Part shown: in pieces, positions 55,947 through 64,000 of the stretch | How the letters are laid out: each line of letters starts with the position of its first letter | Numbering within the stretch: the first letter of the stretch is position 1 | Assembly (NCBI RefSeq): GCF_026213295.1 | Contig: NC_079418.1 | Coordinates: 3,533,887-3,597,886 of the forward strand | Direction: 5' to 3' | DNA length: 64,000 nt | Origin: Gadus chalcogrammus | Lineage: Eukaryota > Chordata > Actinopteri > Gadiformes > Gadidae | The notes under the pieces: generated by a model | Seen by the model: only the letters and a program-made list of their open reading frames with translations | Database searches by the model: none | Told to the model about the DNA's origin: nothing | Translations under genes and position numbers: made by a program

Positions 55947-56165
55947 GCACCATGCTGGTAACGAATAATTTGTAAAAAGACACACCATGTGAAGTTATTT
56001 TTTCGTTTTGGCAAGTAGCTGTGTAATAAGCGGGATAATGTATAGAACGTCGCCGGTCATTATCGAAAATAAGCCCATTCAGGGCGAAGCAAGACACCTC
56101 CGCTGCACATCGGTGTCCTGTTCGCCCTGTCGGGGATTATTTTCCCAATAATGACCGGCGTTATT
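55947..56165 (+). repeat. Palindromic repeat, direct copy of 39458-39675
   Basis: TGCTGGTAACGAATAATTTGTAAAAAG...GTGTAATAAGCGGGATAATG (55,949-56,040) is followed by CGCCGGTCATTATCGAAAATAAGCCC...GGCGAAGCAAGACACCTCCGCTGC, then the complementary arm to about 56,161. It matches the block at 39458-39675 in the same orientation; its last bases have decayed. Confidence 0.8.
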
Positions 56166-56839
56166 CATTGCATAGGCTATATATTTAGCAGAGTAGGCCT
56201 AAGTAACAAATGTGTACAAAGTTAAACATGTATTAAAAAAATGGGCTTGATTTTCTGGCGGAAACACTGGCTGAGAGTCTACCGTAAAGATTGATAGATT
56301 GCGAGGAACATAGAGCGTCAAAGTTCTGGTTATTATGATTTCAACATAATGTTCATGGAAATGTGAAGACCATTACACAATATTTATCAGATCAAATAAG
56401 TTTAGCCACTTATCTGTCCACAGAGACTCCGGATGCTTCTGTGCGCCGGACTGAGCGCGTCGAAAATAAATTAACCCTGTGCGGCGCTTGGATACATTTC
56501 AGCTGTAACAGGTCTCGTGATTTATGTTGACCTGGTAGTTTTTGTTTAAAATAAATAAAAGGATGTTCAACTGTGTATCCCTAAACATGACTTAGGTCAG
56601 GAAAATAAGTAAATTTAATGCAAATTTAGTCGTCCAAAGGAAGAAAGGTGAGTTTTAATTGAAATGTGCATCTTGACAATTACGCACGGGCCAAAAATAT
56701 ATCTTGACCTATTTATATTATGCAACATTATGTGCAATTTTAGCAATGACGTACACTACTATGTTGTCTGGTATGTTGCATAAAAACAAGAGTAAGGACA
56801 ATATTTTATTTTTAAAATATGCTGTTTCGTCCCGCACGT
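56166..56839. other. No recognisable gene
   Basis: AT-rich sequence with no supported feature. Confidence 0.4.
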
Positions 56840-57062
56840 GTGTTTCAAACGTCCCGACTAGGCGGGGCGTTTGAAACAAATGTCTACTAACGTTCAAAGT
56901 TAAAAAACATCTCGATCATCCAACATATGTATTACATTTCACTTCTAACTAAGAGAACACACCTGTGAGTTGTTGATCACATGTTAAAATTATTTGTATG
57001 CGTAACGTCATCTTTGAAAAAGACGTTTAACTGAAAAGTGTTTCAATCGACCCGCCTCTCCC
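56840..57062 (-). mobile_element. Inverted MITE copy (GGTCGATTGAAACAC family)
   Basis: GTATGCGTAACGTCATCTTTGAAAAAGACGTTTAACTGAAAAGTGTTTCAATCGACCCG...CTCTCCCC is the reverse of 62,754-62,850. The other end contains GTGTTTCAAACGTCCCGACTAGGCGGGGCGTTTGAAACA, itself a hairpin. Confidence 0.7.
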
Positions 57063-57615
57063 CTACTATACAATAATCTGAGGTCTCCGATTGGAGTTCT
57101 CCCTGCGTCTCCCTTCATTCTCTAAAGGTCCGCAGAGAGAAGTCCACTGAGTGGTCAGGAGTTCTTACACACTGAGATTGGCTTATTGAGGGCAGCTGTC
57201 AAACCAAAAGCTTTTGTTAACCAGATGGTAATCTATCGATTGAAGTTCCTTAAGATGTCATAAACAACCCATAAGGGGTTGAGGCCGTTCCTTATCACAT
57301 GCACCTCTGCGCTCCCCTGGGGATCAAGAAAACAGACCCACACCAACATAAAATAACAAAGGAACAGAGTGAGAACAGATTGCCCTGCAGAATAACGGTT
57401 GACAAGAACATACACGGAATCATATACAAAACCTAAATTCATAAAGAAAAACGTAACATGTAGATTAACCATCACACTCAGGATGGATTATGGATAACAC
57501 TTTATCCTACTTATTTAGTCTAATGTAAGTATTGCCGATTATTAACCCTAGATTATGTGATCACTTTTAATACAATTTTTGGTATTAGTTACCCCTCAGG
57601 AAATATCTAATTTGT
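57063..57615. other. No recognised gene; unassigned 80-codon frame
   Basis: The - frame at 57475-57233 (NLGFVYDSVYVLVNRYSAG, then a hydrophobic LFLCYFMLVWVCFL) is open but matches nothing I know. It could be an exon of a decayed element; I do not call it a gene. Confidence 0.3.
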
Positions 57616-57811
57616 GTTGGGATTTACACCTCATCAGGTCTGAACTCCAATCTCACTGCCGCGCTGGAGTGGGCGTGGCCTATCTGAAGTAGGCGTGGCC
57701 GGTGTGACGTATTGGCTCCGCTTTCCTCACCTATCTAAAGGTGCTGCCACCTGTGGCTGGAGTAGTTATTGCAGCTTATGTGTTCGATCCTGCTTCCTAG
57801 TGGCTATGTAA

Positions 57812-57953
57812 GGGATAATGCCCGACGAGGTGTCCATTATCAGGAATTAATGGACGACGTGGAGGCGTGAACCGTCCGACGCGAAGCGCAGTACGGTTGC
57901 CTCCGCGAAGTCCATTAATTCCTGATAATGGACATCTCGAAGGGAATTATCCC
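57812..57953. repeat. 142-bp palindrome at left end of Crypton-like element
   Basis: Bounded by GGGATAAT and ATTATCCC. The arms at 57827-57855 and 57910-57938 are inverted copies differing at one position. The centre forms a further hairpin (GGAGGCGTGAACCGT / ACGGTTGCCTCC). The right flank reads GCTTATACCACGG, resembling the flanks of the palindromes at 38.9, 39.5 and 56.0 kb. Confidence 0.9.
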
Positions 57954-58045
57954 GCTTATACCACGGTCACTTGACAACGTTGACCCAATTAAGACCATCA
58001 ATTTATATTTTCATGCGTTTTACAATCCAAATATAACGTTTTCCA

Positions 58046-58345
58046 CAAAACATAACTTTGTTTCCCTGGTTACGCCTGAGGGTCTGACTAATACCCGGAA
58101 CCACAATTACACGCCCGTTAGGTTCTCATGCAACGGAAACGTTGTTCACTCCTCCAGTAATTAGGACGGACCATAGCTACGACTTTAGAACGGGAGGTAG
58201 CGGGAGGTGTTATAGTCCGCTCAGCTTTGTTTTGTTTCCCTGGTTACGCCTGAGGGTCTGACTAATACCCGGAACCACCATTACACGCCCGTTGAAACGT
58301 TGTTCACTCCTCCAGTAATTAGGACGGACCATAGCTACGACTTTC
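58046..58345. repeat. 174-bp direct duplication
   Basis: TTTCCCTGGTTACGCCTGAGGG starts at 58061 and 58235, and both copies run to GGACGGACCATAGCTACGACTT. The terminal part recurs inverted near 52,705-52,770 (AAGTCGTAGCTAAGGTCCGTCC.GTTTACTGGAGGAGTGAAC). Confidence 0.85.
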
Positions 58346-58626
58346 ATGAGGCTTGCAATCATAATTCATGCCATTTTTCATGCTGACTGGATGTAGACAT
58401 ATCGTGCTTTTTCATGTTGTAGTCATGGCTGTCAAACAATGTCGTTTTAAATAATTAAAAACCATAGGTAGTACGTTTTTATTTAAAAGAAACATGTCAA
58501 CAATTAACATTAATAACCTGGAAATCAAATAGGCCTAAATAGAAAAAAACGTAGGCCTAATTAAGGGGGGCTTAATCAACTTAAAACTGGGCCCTATGTG
58601 TTACAGACTAGCCGTTTTATTTTAAA

Positions 58627-59885
58627 TTAAATTTGACGTTTCCATTTATGGTGAAATTTGATAGCGTTATAGGCAAGTCCGACATAGCAGCCTGTGAAGG
58701 AGGGTGTTTGACAGCATGGGCACTGTTTCTCGGGACATTTGATGACAAGACGTGGCTCCATTCTCGTCTCTCCTGCACTGACGGAGCCCAGTAAGCACGC
58801 AGGCTGCTCTCGCATCGATGGCCAGGCTGTCACCGACATTATTTGACGACTCTCCAGGCCGGCGTCTGAGAACTGACCTACAGCGGTGCTTCGGAGGCTG
58901 TGGTTTGTGTAGATCTGTGAAAGACCCACCTGAAATATAGAATGACAGGATATTTATTATATTATGGGGATGGAGGGAAACTATTTAGTAGCTATGGCCT
59001 AATACAAAATTATAGCCATAATCACCTCTTCGCTGATCCTTTTTAACATGTTCCCGAGGTAGTGGACACCCATCGGCTCCCGGGTGTACCACACGCCGGA
59101 GGCCAGGGTGCGCTTTGGGTGGAGGTAGAACGATTTGGCATCTGATGGACATTTTGCAATATATTTTTTGAAACTTTCCACCGGACACAGCGGATTCTCA
59201 GCCCTGGCAAACCAAATGAACCTTTTCAGGTTAATTCGGGTCTTTGTGATTCTTGCTTTGAGGATTGTGCGCCAGGCTGACATATTCAACCTCATCCTCG
59301 TCTCTCTGGAGGATGAAAGATGACATGGATAGCTCCCGGGTTCCCTCCCTGCCACGCCGAGCCAAACATATTTGGATGTCGAACCAGACTTTTCTGACAA
59401 GGCCGAAGGGCGAATCAGGAGACAGTGCAGTTGAATATTTAATACGTTCGAGGTCCGACTTGGAGATACAGGGATGGTGGAGGCTGGTATCTATACCACT
59501 TTTCCTGTACCGTTTAAGTACAGATTTAATCACGGCATTGCTGGTCCTGAATCTGGTGTCAGTTATAATATTGAAGCCAACTATATAACGCTTAATTCCG
59601 GCTCTCAGACTCCTTAGGCTGGCTATGCTGTACTCCCCTCCTGTCTTGGTGAACTGGACAGCATAAAGCATGTCAGCATAAAACTCCCGCAGTCTCATTA
59701 AGAGCATCAGAGGTGTAGTTTACGAAGTTGGAGTCCATTCGTTTTTGTTCAAGAAAGTCTCTCAGTATATTAACTGCCCATTTTGTTGTTGTTTTTGGTG
59801 TTGATCTCATCTTTGTCATCTTCTGTTTGATTTAATTCTCCCGGTGTTAACTCCTTGTGCCGTTGCTTTCTTTTCTTCTTTTCCA
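58627..59885 (-). pseudogene. DUF3504-type tyrosine recombinase (decayed)
   Basis: Read from 59885: a basic start (MEKKKRKQRHKEL), then WAVNILRDFLEQKRMDSNF and LREFYADMLYAVQ, the N-terminal SAM-like/core-binding domain, with at least two frameshifts between them (about 59,780 and 59,690). The catalytic domain follows: KVWFDIQICLARRGREGTREL (box I Arg region), FARAENPLCPVESFKKYI and VWYTREPMGVHYLGNMLKRI. The last exon, about 58925-58627, has IYTNHSLRSTAV, the H-x-x-R of box II, then FSDAGLESRQIMSVTAW. The nucleophile Tyr is not obvious after it. Domain order matches Crypton/DUF3504 recombinases related to host ZMYM and KIAA1958 proteins. Confidence 0.75.
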
Positions 59886-60300
59886 TTTATTTTTCTTCTG
59901 CTGCATCCCAGTCATCCTAGTGAAATAACTCATTGTTACTTTGTTGCGGTGTTGCAATAAATTGTAAACGGCTTTAACTGCGGTCCCGTTGCTATGGTTA
60001 CTAATTTTAGAGACATACGCCAGCTAGCGCATTAACGGTAGCGCATTAACGGTAAACAGACAATTTGACGGAACTACTTGTCCAGGTGTCCGTATATCAG
60101 GAGTTAATGCACACCCTGCAGCCAATCAGAATCGAGTATTCCCGCAGACCGTGGTTTCAGTGCAGGGTAGTGAGGGTAATGCAGCATGTGTGTTCAATCC
60201 TGCTTCCAAGTGGCTATGTGAGGGTAATGCAGCTTGTGTGTTCGATCCTGCTTCCTAGTGGCTATGTGGGGGCAGCTTATGTGCTTAAAATACGTAACAA

Positions 60301-61020
60301 ATATATATATAATTCCGGGAGTTGTGAAGGGCCCATGCAAGTGAACCGATTGTCCCACGCAGTGACGGACTGGACGGTCTGGCATTCGGGCAGATGCCAG
60401 AAGGGCCGCGGCCTCTCGTGGGCCGTTTGGGCCGGCATCAGTGTTCACGTTAGCCGGCTATAGCCGGACATTGGCCGATTGCACGCACGCATGGCCGGTA
60501 TAATAAAATGTAAACGGCCCACATGTCCGGGAAAAAAAAGAAAGAAGTTCGCATTTATGTATGAATTAATCAGTAGCATATGAAAACCAGTAGCGGTTCC
60601 TGGCCGAGCTCACCAGGGAGGCAAGCGCGAACGTGCATTCATGAACGCGTGCAGTGCACCCGCACATGCATAAACATGTCACTCAGTGGCCACGCTGTTG
60701 AACGCTGATTGGCTGTCATCACGCGAATTTCACGTCAAAGTTGAAATATTTAAACTCGAGCGAATTTGTCGCGGCACAAATCCTCGTGAACGCTCGCCTG
60801 TGCACGGCAAAAGTTTGCCGCAACAAACCAAAACTTTTCGCCGGTTTTCTCTCGCGAAAAATTCGCCCGATACTCGTCTCTACGTTCACTTTGTATGGGA
60901 TCTTGTCGCCCCGTCCCGTCGGGCCTGATAATGCAGCAGGCAACATCCCACATCACCAAGGTCGGTGCTTTTTTTTTCAGATCCGGGTGGTTTTGCTGCG
61001 TTTTTTTTTTGGTCATCCAA
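60301..61020. other. No supported gene; dispersed repeat fragments
   Basis: CCGGGAGTTGTGAAGGGCCCATGCAAGTGAAC (about 60,313) matches 39,683-39,722. TAGCCGGCTATAGCCGGACATTGGCCG is a local repeat. The part at 60,720-60,900 contains Harbinger-like GCGAATTTCACG/AAAATTCGCCCG ends that may bound a short MITE. Confidence 0.4.
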
Positions 61021-61034
61021 GCGAACCGCTGTGC

Positions 61035-62520
61035 TTGATAAAGTGGTGGCACACAGACTTCCTAGAGCTTCATCAACAAGGTGGAACTTTCACAGTCGTG
61101 CTGTTAACACCATTTTTGAGCACAAGGACGACCTCCTGAAATGTTTTCGGACCACCAGAGAGAATGGTGAATTTGATGCAACAACTGTGAGAGAGGCTGG
61201 GGTTTTTTTTTCTTGCATTTTTTCATAAGATCATGGCACATGTAGACATGCTGTTTAACCAGCTGCAAAAGAGGAACATCGACTCTGTCTACATCACAGG
61301 AGTCATTCAGAGGTTCACCAACAGCATACAAGCTATCAGGTAGGCAATGTCATTTTTCACATTGACTGATTAAATGTCTATGATGAGAACAAACATTAAT
61401 TACATGTCAGAATAACTCATAATTTTGATAATAATAACTAAGCCATTTTTCACAATTTTAAAGACATCCAGTTGGGATGAGCTAGTAAAAATGTATTAAT
61501 GTAGTGACAATACACAGCTGGACTAATTTTATATCTCCAGCAGGTTTCTGAAACTGTAATTGTGCACAGCGACTTATGAATCATCTGTTTTGTATCAGGG
61601 ACTCTGTTCCTCTATCTGTGCAGCAGCCATCCACAAAGAAACGGAAGCCCCCTAGGCCAAGAGGAGCAGAACCGGTTAGCTTCAGAGGTAAGCTGTAACA
61701 TTGTTCTATATACAGGACATGAGGTGTTTTACTTTTGGTATCTTTGTTTGTCTTAAATTCCTGTGTAAAACAGTTAGCCTATGCCTTTAAATATTAACTA
61801 TTCACCATACAGCTACTGAAAAAAGCAAACACGCTAAAATGTTTAGATGTAGTTATTTCATATTCATGATATTTAACAATAAGCTATCCTTGTCCTTGTG
61901 AGATACTAATAATATTTACATGGTGATATATGAACATTTAATTATACTGTTTATTATGTGTTTTTTTTAAATGATGTATCATTTCATAGGTATGTGATAC
62001 CATTCTGAGTCATGCCAAGGAGAGGCATTCTTTCACTAAGCACCTCATCAGAGCCACTCTGCTGCAAGGAGACTTGTTCCCCCAACACAGCGTAAAGTGC
62101 CCAGATTCAGCGCTGGAAACCACTGTGGAAGCCTACCCCACACTGGACAAGGCCAAACTGAAGACTGAATTGTCCCTGGTCTATGAAAATGACCAGAGTT
62201 CAAGGCTTGCAGTGGCACACTGGCTCTCTTCCAGGTTTTCATGGAAAACAACCTTCAGGACACATTCAGCAAGACCGTAAGTCTTTTAAAGATTCTCATC
62301 ACCACACCGATGACCACAGCAGAATCAGAGAGCTGCTTCTCTACTTTAAAGAGGATAAAAAACATTCCTTAGGAACACCATGGCACAAGACCGCCTGAAC
62401 GCACTGGCTATGCTCTCCATGGAGAAAAACCTGATACAGAACATTCCTGACTTTAACACCAAAGTCATTGAGAAGTTTACCACTCAGAAAGACAGAAGAG
62501 CAAAGTTCATGTACAAATAA
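61035..62520 (+). pseudogene. hAT transposase (ZMYM1/P52rIPK-like), 3' half
   Basis: Exon 1 (about 61,035-61,339) encodes VVAHRLPRASSTRWNFHSRA, DLLKCFRTTRENGEFD and, after a frame break in a T8 run near 61,205, KIMAHVDMLFNQLQKRNIDS. Donor CAG|GTAGGC. Exon 2, 61599-61687: QPSTKKRKPPRPRGAEP. Exon 3, 61990-62520: DTILSHAKERHSFTKHLI, then a frame break near 62,215, then the hAT dimerisation domain (TTAESESCFSTLKRIKN) and stop. The N-terminal zinc finger and first catalytic residues are missing, and no TIR is seen upstream. Confidence 0.8.
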
Positions 62521-62753
62521 GAGCACTCACTCCCTCACACACATACTCTGAAACTCACTCAAACACACTCTCAAATTCCCTCACTCACACACTTTCAAAC
62601 CCACTCACAAACTCACTCACACACTCTCAAACTCCCTCACTCACTCACACTCAAACTCCCTCACTCACTCACTCACAAACACTCACTCACAAATAAACAA
62701 ACACTCACTCACTCACTCACAAACACACTCACACATATACTCACTCACACATA
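62521..62753 (+). repeat. (ACTC)n-rich simple sequence
   Basis: Interrupted CACTCACTC / CTCACACACTCAAACTCCC repeats directly after the hAT stop codon. Confidence 0.9.
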
Positions 62754-62855
62754 TAGGGGAGAGCCGGGTCGATTGAAACACTTTTCAGTTAAACATCTTT
62801 TTCAAAGATGACGTTACGTATGCAAATAATTTTACAAATAACAACTCACAGGTGT
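62754..62855 (+). mobile_element. MITE end (GGTCGATTGAAACAC family)
   Basis: AGGGGAGAGCCGGGTCGATTGAAACACTTTTCAGTTAAACATCTTTTTCAAAGATGACGTTACG matches 57,062-56,955 inverted; the copy is cut off by the start of the Harbinger element. Confidence 0.65.
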
Positions 62856-62861
62856 GTTCTC

Positions 62862-64000
62862 TCCCTGCGTTCACACCAAAAGATGCATTTGCTGCCCGAA
62901 CGCGTTGACGCCGAAGTTTTGCGGCACGTCAAATCAAGTTTTGCGGCGCAGCAAAACTTTTGCGGCGCAGCAAAGGTTTTGACGCGCAGCAAAACTTTTG
63001 ACGCGCAAAAAAGTTTTGCTGCGCCGCAGTTTTGCAGCGCGTGAAGTTTCGCGGCACGGCAAGTTTTTCCCGCGGTGCTTCTGAATTCATTCACAACCAT
63101 GGCCGACATTACGAGCATCATATCTCTTTACCTGTTGTGGAAGAGGGAGAGATGTCGGAATGCTCGTCGTCGTTTATGGGTTCATGAGACCATTCGGAGC
63201 CGTACAGAGCTCGGTGAATTTCACCGTCTTCTGCAGGAGCTCCGTCTGGATGGCGAACGCTTCCAGCGCTATTTGAGGCTGACTCCGGCCCAGTTTGATG
63301 ACCTGCTAGCTAGGATCGGTGCTAGGATCTCTCGGTTGGACACCAACTACAGGCGCTCCATCTCAGCTTCGGAGCGCCTGTCCATCTGTCTCCGGTGAGT
63401 GGTTTCATAATTTGTGTCTCAAAAATCGAAACATAGACATTTTACTTCAGGTTCACCAAGCAGGCGTTTCCATGGTAGACACCACCATTATTATTATCCT
63501 CTGCCGACAATAGTATAGTATGTAGTCAAATACAATAAATAGATCCATTATGTTGATCAAATATGACTCCTGCCTTTGTAAAAAAAAAATATTACAAATA
63601 AATGGGGAAAAATATTGTAAATGTATGATACCTATACTATCTTCACTACAACACTTTTTTTTTATTCTGCAGATACCTAGCCACTGGGGACTCCTACAGG
63701 ACCATTGCAAATAGTTTCCGTGTTGGGATCTCCACTGTCTCCAGCATTGTCCCTGATGTTGCCACTGCAATCTGGGACTCTCTGGTGGAGGAGTTCATGG
63801 CTGTGCCCAGCTCAGATGAGTGGAGGTCCATTGCAGGGAGGTTTGAGGAGCGGTGGAATTTTCCTCTTTGTTGTGGAGCATTGGATGGGAAGCATGTGGT
63901 CATTAAAGCCCCTGTTCACTCAGGATCCCAGTTCTACAATTACAAGGGAACTTTCTCTCTTGTTCTCTTGGCGGTTGTAGACGCGGAATATTGTTTCCGG
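62862..64000 (+). mobile_element. PIF/Harbinger element, runs off window
   Basis: The left end reads CTCTCCCTGCGTTCACACC, with subterminal inverted short repeats (GCGGCGCAGCAAAACTTTTG..., CAAAAAAGTTTTGCTGCGCCGC) through 63,060. The transposase exons follow. The right end is outside the window, so the TSD cannot be checked. Confidence 0.75.
63099..64000 (+). CDS. HARBI1-like Harbinger transposase, partial
   Basis: Chosen start ATG 63099 (AACCATGG, good Kozak). Exon 1, 63099-63394, encodes MADITSIISLYLLWKRERC, then the DNA-binding region FQRYLRLTPAQFDDLLARI, ending at CTCCG|GTGAGT. Exon 2 begins at 63673 after TTCTGCAG and joins in frame (LRYLATGDSYRTIANSF, a helix-turn-helix with GISTVS). The DDE_Tnp_4 catalytic fold follows: CCGALDGKHVVIKAP (first Asp) and LLAVVDAEYCF (second Asp) at the window edge. 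No stop or frameshift is visible, in contrast to every other transposase here, so it may be a functional or very recent copy. The third acidic residue lies beyond 64000. Confidence 0.9.

Larger units (their letters stand above)
57812..60155 (-). mobile_element. Crypton-like tyrosine recombinase element
   Basis: The recombinase pseudogene (58627-59885) lies between a left palindrome containing AGGTGTCCATTATCAGGAATTAATGGAC and a right segment, 60083-60112, containing AGGTGTCCGTATATCAGGAGTTAATGCAC in direct orientation, followed by CCCGCAGACCGTGG (60,148-60,161), which resembles the left flank. The interruption of an LTR-like repeat on both sides supports this as an insertion. Exact ends are approximate. 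Confidence 0.55.
57616..60300 (-). mobile_element. LTR-like repeat, third copy, split by Crypton
   Basis: About 57,620-57,811 (GTGGGCGTGGCC..., CACCTATCTAAAGGTGCTGCC, TGCTTCCTAGTGGCTATGTAA) and about 60,165-60,300 (GTGAGGGTAATGCAGC..., ending GCTTAAAATACGTAACA) match the copies at 29-33 kb and 48 kb. The right half has an internal 48-bp tandem duplication (GTGAGGGTAATGCAGC.TGTGTGTTC). The tyrosine-recombinase element lies between the halves. Confidence 0.55.

Noticed and set aside
57233..57475. 80-codon minus-strand membrane-like frame
   Set aside because: Hydrophobic but short, isolated and unlike any family I know; insufficient support for a gene.
63705..63980. 91-codon + frame overlapping the Harbinger exon
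   Set aside because: Alternative frame of the transposase exon; the correct frame carries the DDE motifs.

Overview
This window looks like a stretch of a teleost (ray-finned fish) nuclear genome made almost entirely of nested transposable elements. The evidence is spliced eukaryotic coding exons, L2-type LINE tails, THAP/YqaJ ISL2EU elements, hAT and PIF/Harbinger transposases, DUF3504-like tyrosine recombinases of Crypton type, a gammaretrovirus-like endogenous retrovirus (ERV) and long CA/TC microsatellites. I see no rRNA, tRNA, CRISPR or bacterial operon structure. All boundaries and exon calls are read by eye from reading frames, splice signals, terminal repeats and target-site duplications (TSDs).

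Layout: (1) 1-3.96 kb: an L2 LINE 3' end inserted in the first intron of an ISL2EU element. That element has a THAP-DDE transposase on + and a convergent SWIM/YqaJ nuclease on -. (2) 5.11-10.47 kb: a hAT element with an exact 8-bp TSD carrying a decayed ZMYM1-like transposase. Inside it is a 1.6-kb reverse-oriented retroelement with an unrecognised 142-aa membrane-protein ORF. (3) 11.1-28.3 kb: a spliced, broken gene with a Ulp1/SENP-type cysteine protease and an F-box-like exon. It is split by a 12.7-kb hAT insertion (12,196-24,898) that contains an ERV (14,581-24,718, - strand). The ERV's two 743-bp LTRs look identical, but most of pol is deleted. (4) 29.5-33.05 kb: a hAT-Charlie-like element with a BED-type transposase on -, itself interrupted by a solo LTR of the same ERV family; a second solo LTR is at 33.92-34.62 kb. 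(5) 35-38.3 kb: a pogo/jerky-type C-terminal remnant and a FLYWCH-MULE (Mutator) transposase. (6) 38.8-56.2 kb: a tyrosine-recombinase gene on - (54.0 to 41.8 kb) with acidic and Myb-like C-terminal exons. It is split by a BED-hAT element (44,364-48,989) and by a four-level nest (49,825-53,631), and has direct copies of a long palindrome on either side. (7) 57.8-60.1 kb: a second, decayed tyrosine-recombinase element whose ends share a direct repeat that is also arranged as a lox-like palindrome. (8) 61.0-62.5 kb: a 3' hAT fragment. (9) 62.86 kb to the window end: an apparently intact HARBI1-like Harbinger transposase running off the window.

The genes do not form a pathway; they are independent mobile elements stacked in each other. 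The most interesting themes are the two tyrosine-recombinase elements with palindromic flanks, the trans-mobilised ERV (identical LTRs, missing polymerase, long repeat-rich leader, extended tRNA-Trp similarity at the primer site), the membrane-protein retroelement, and the Ulp1/F-box gene.
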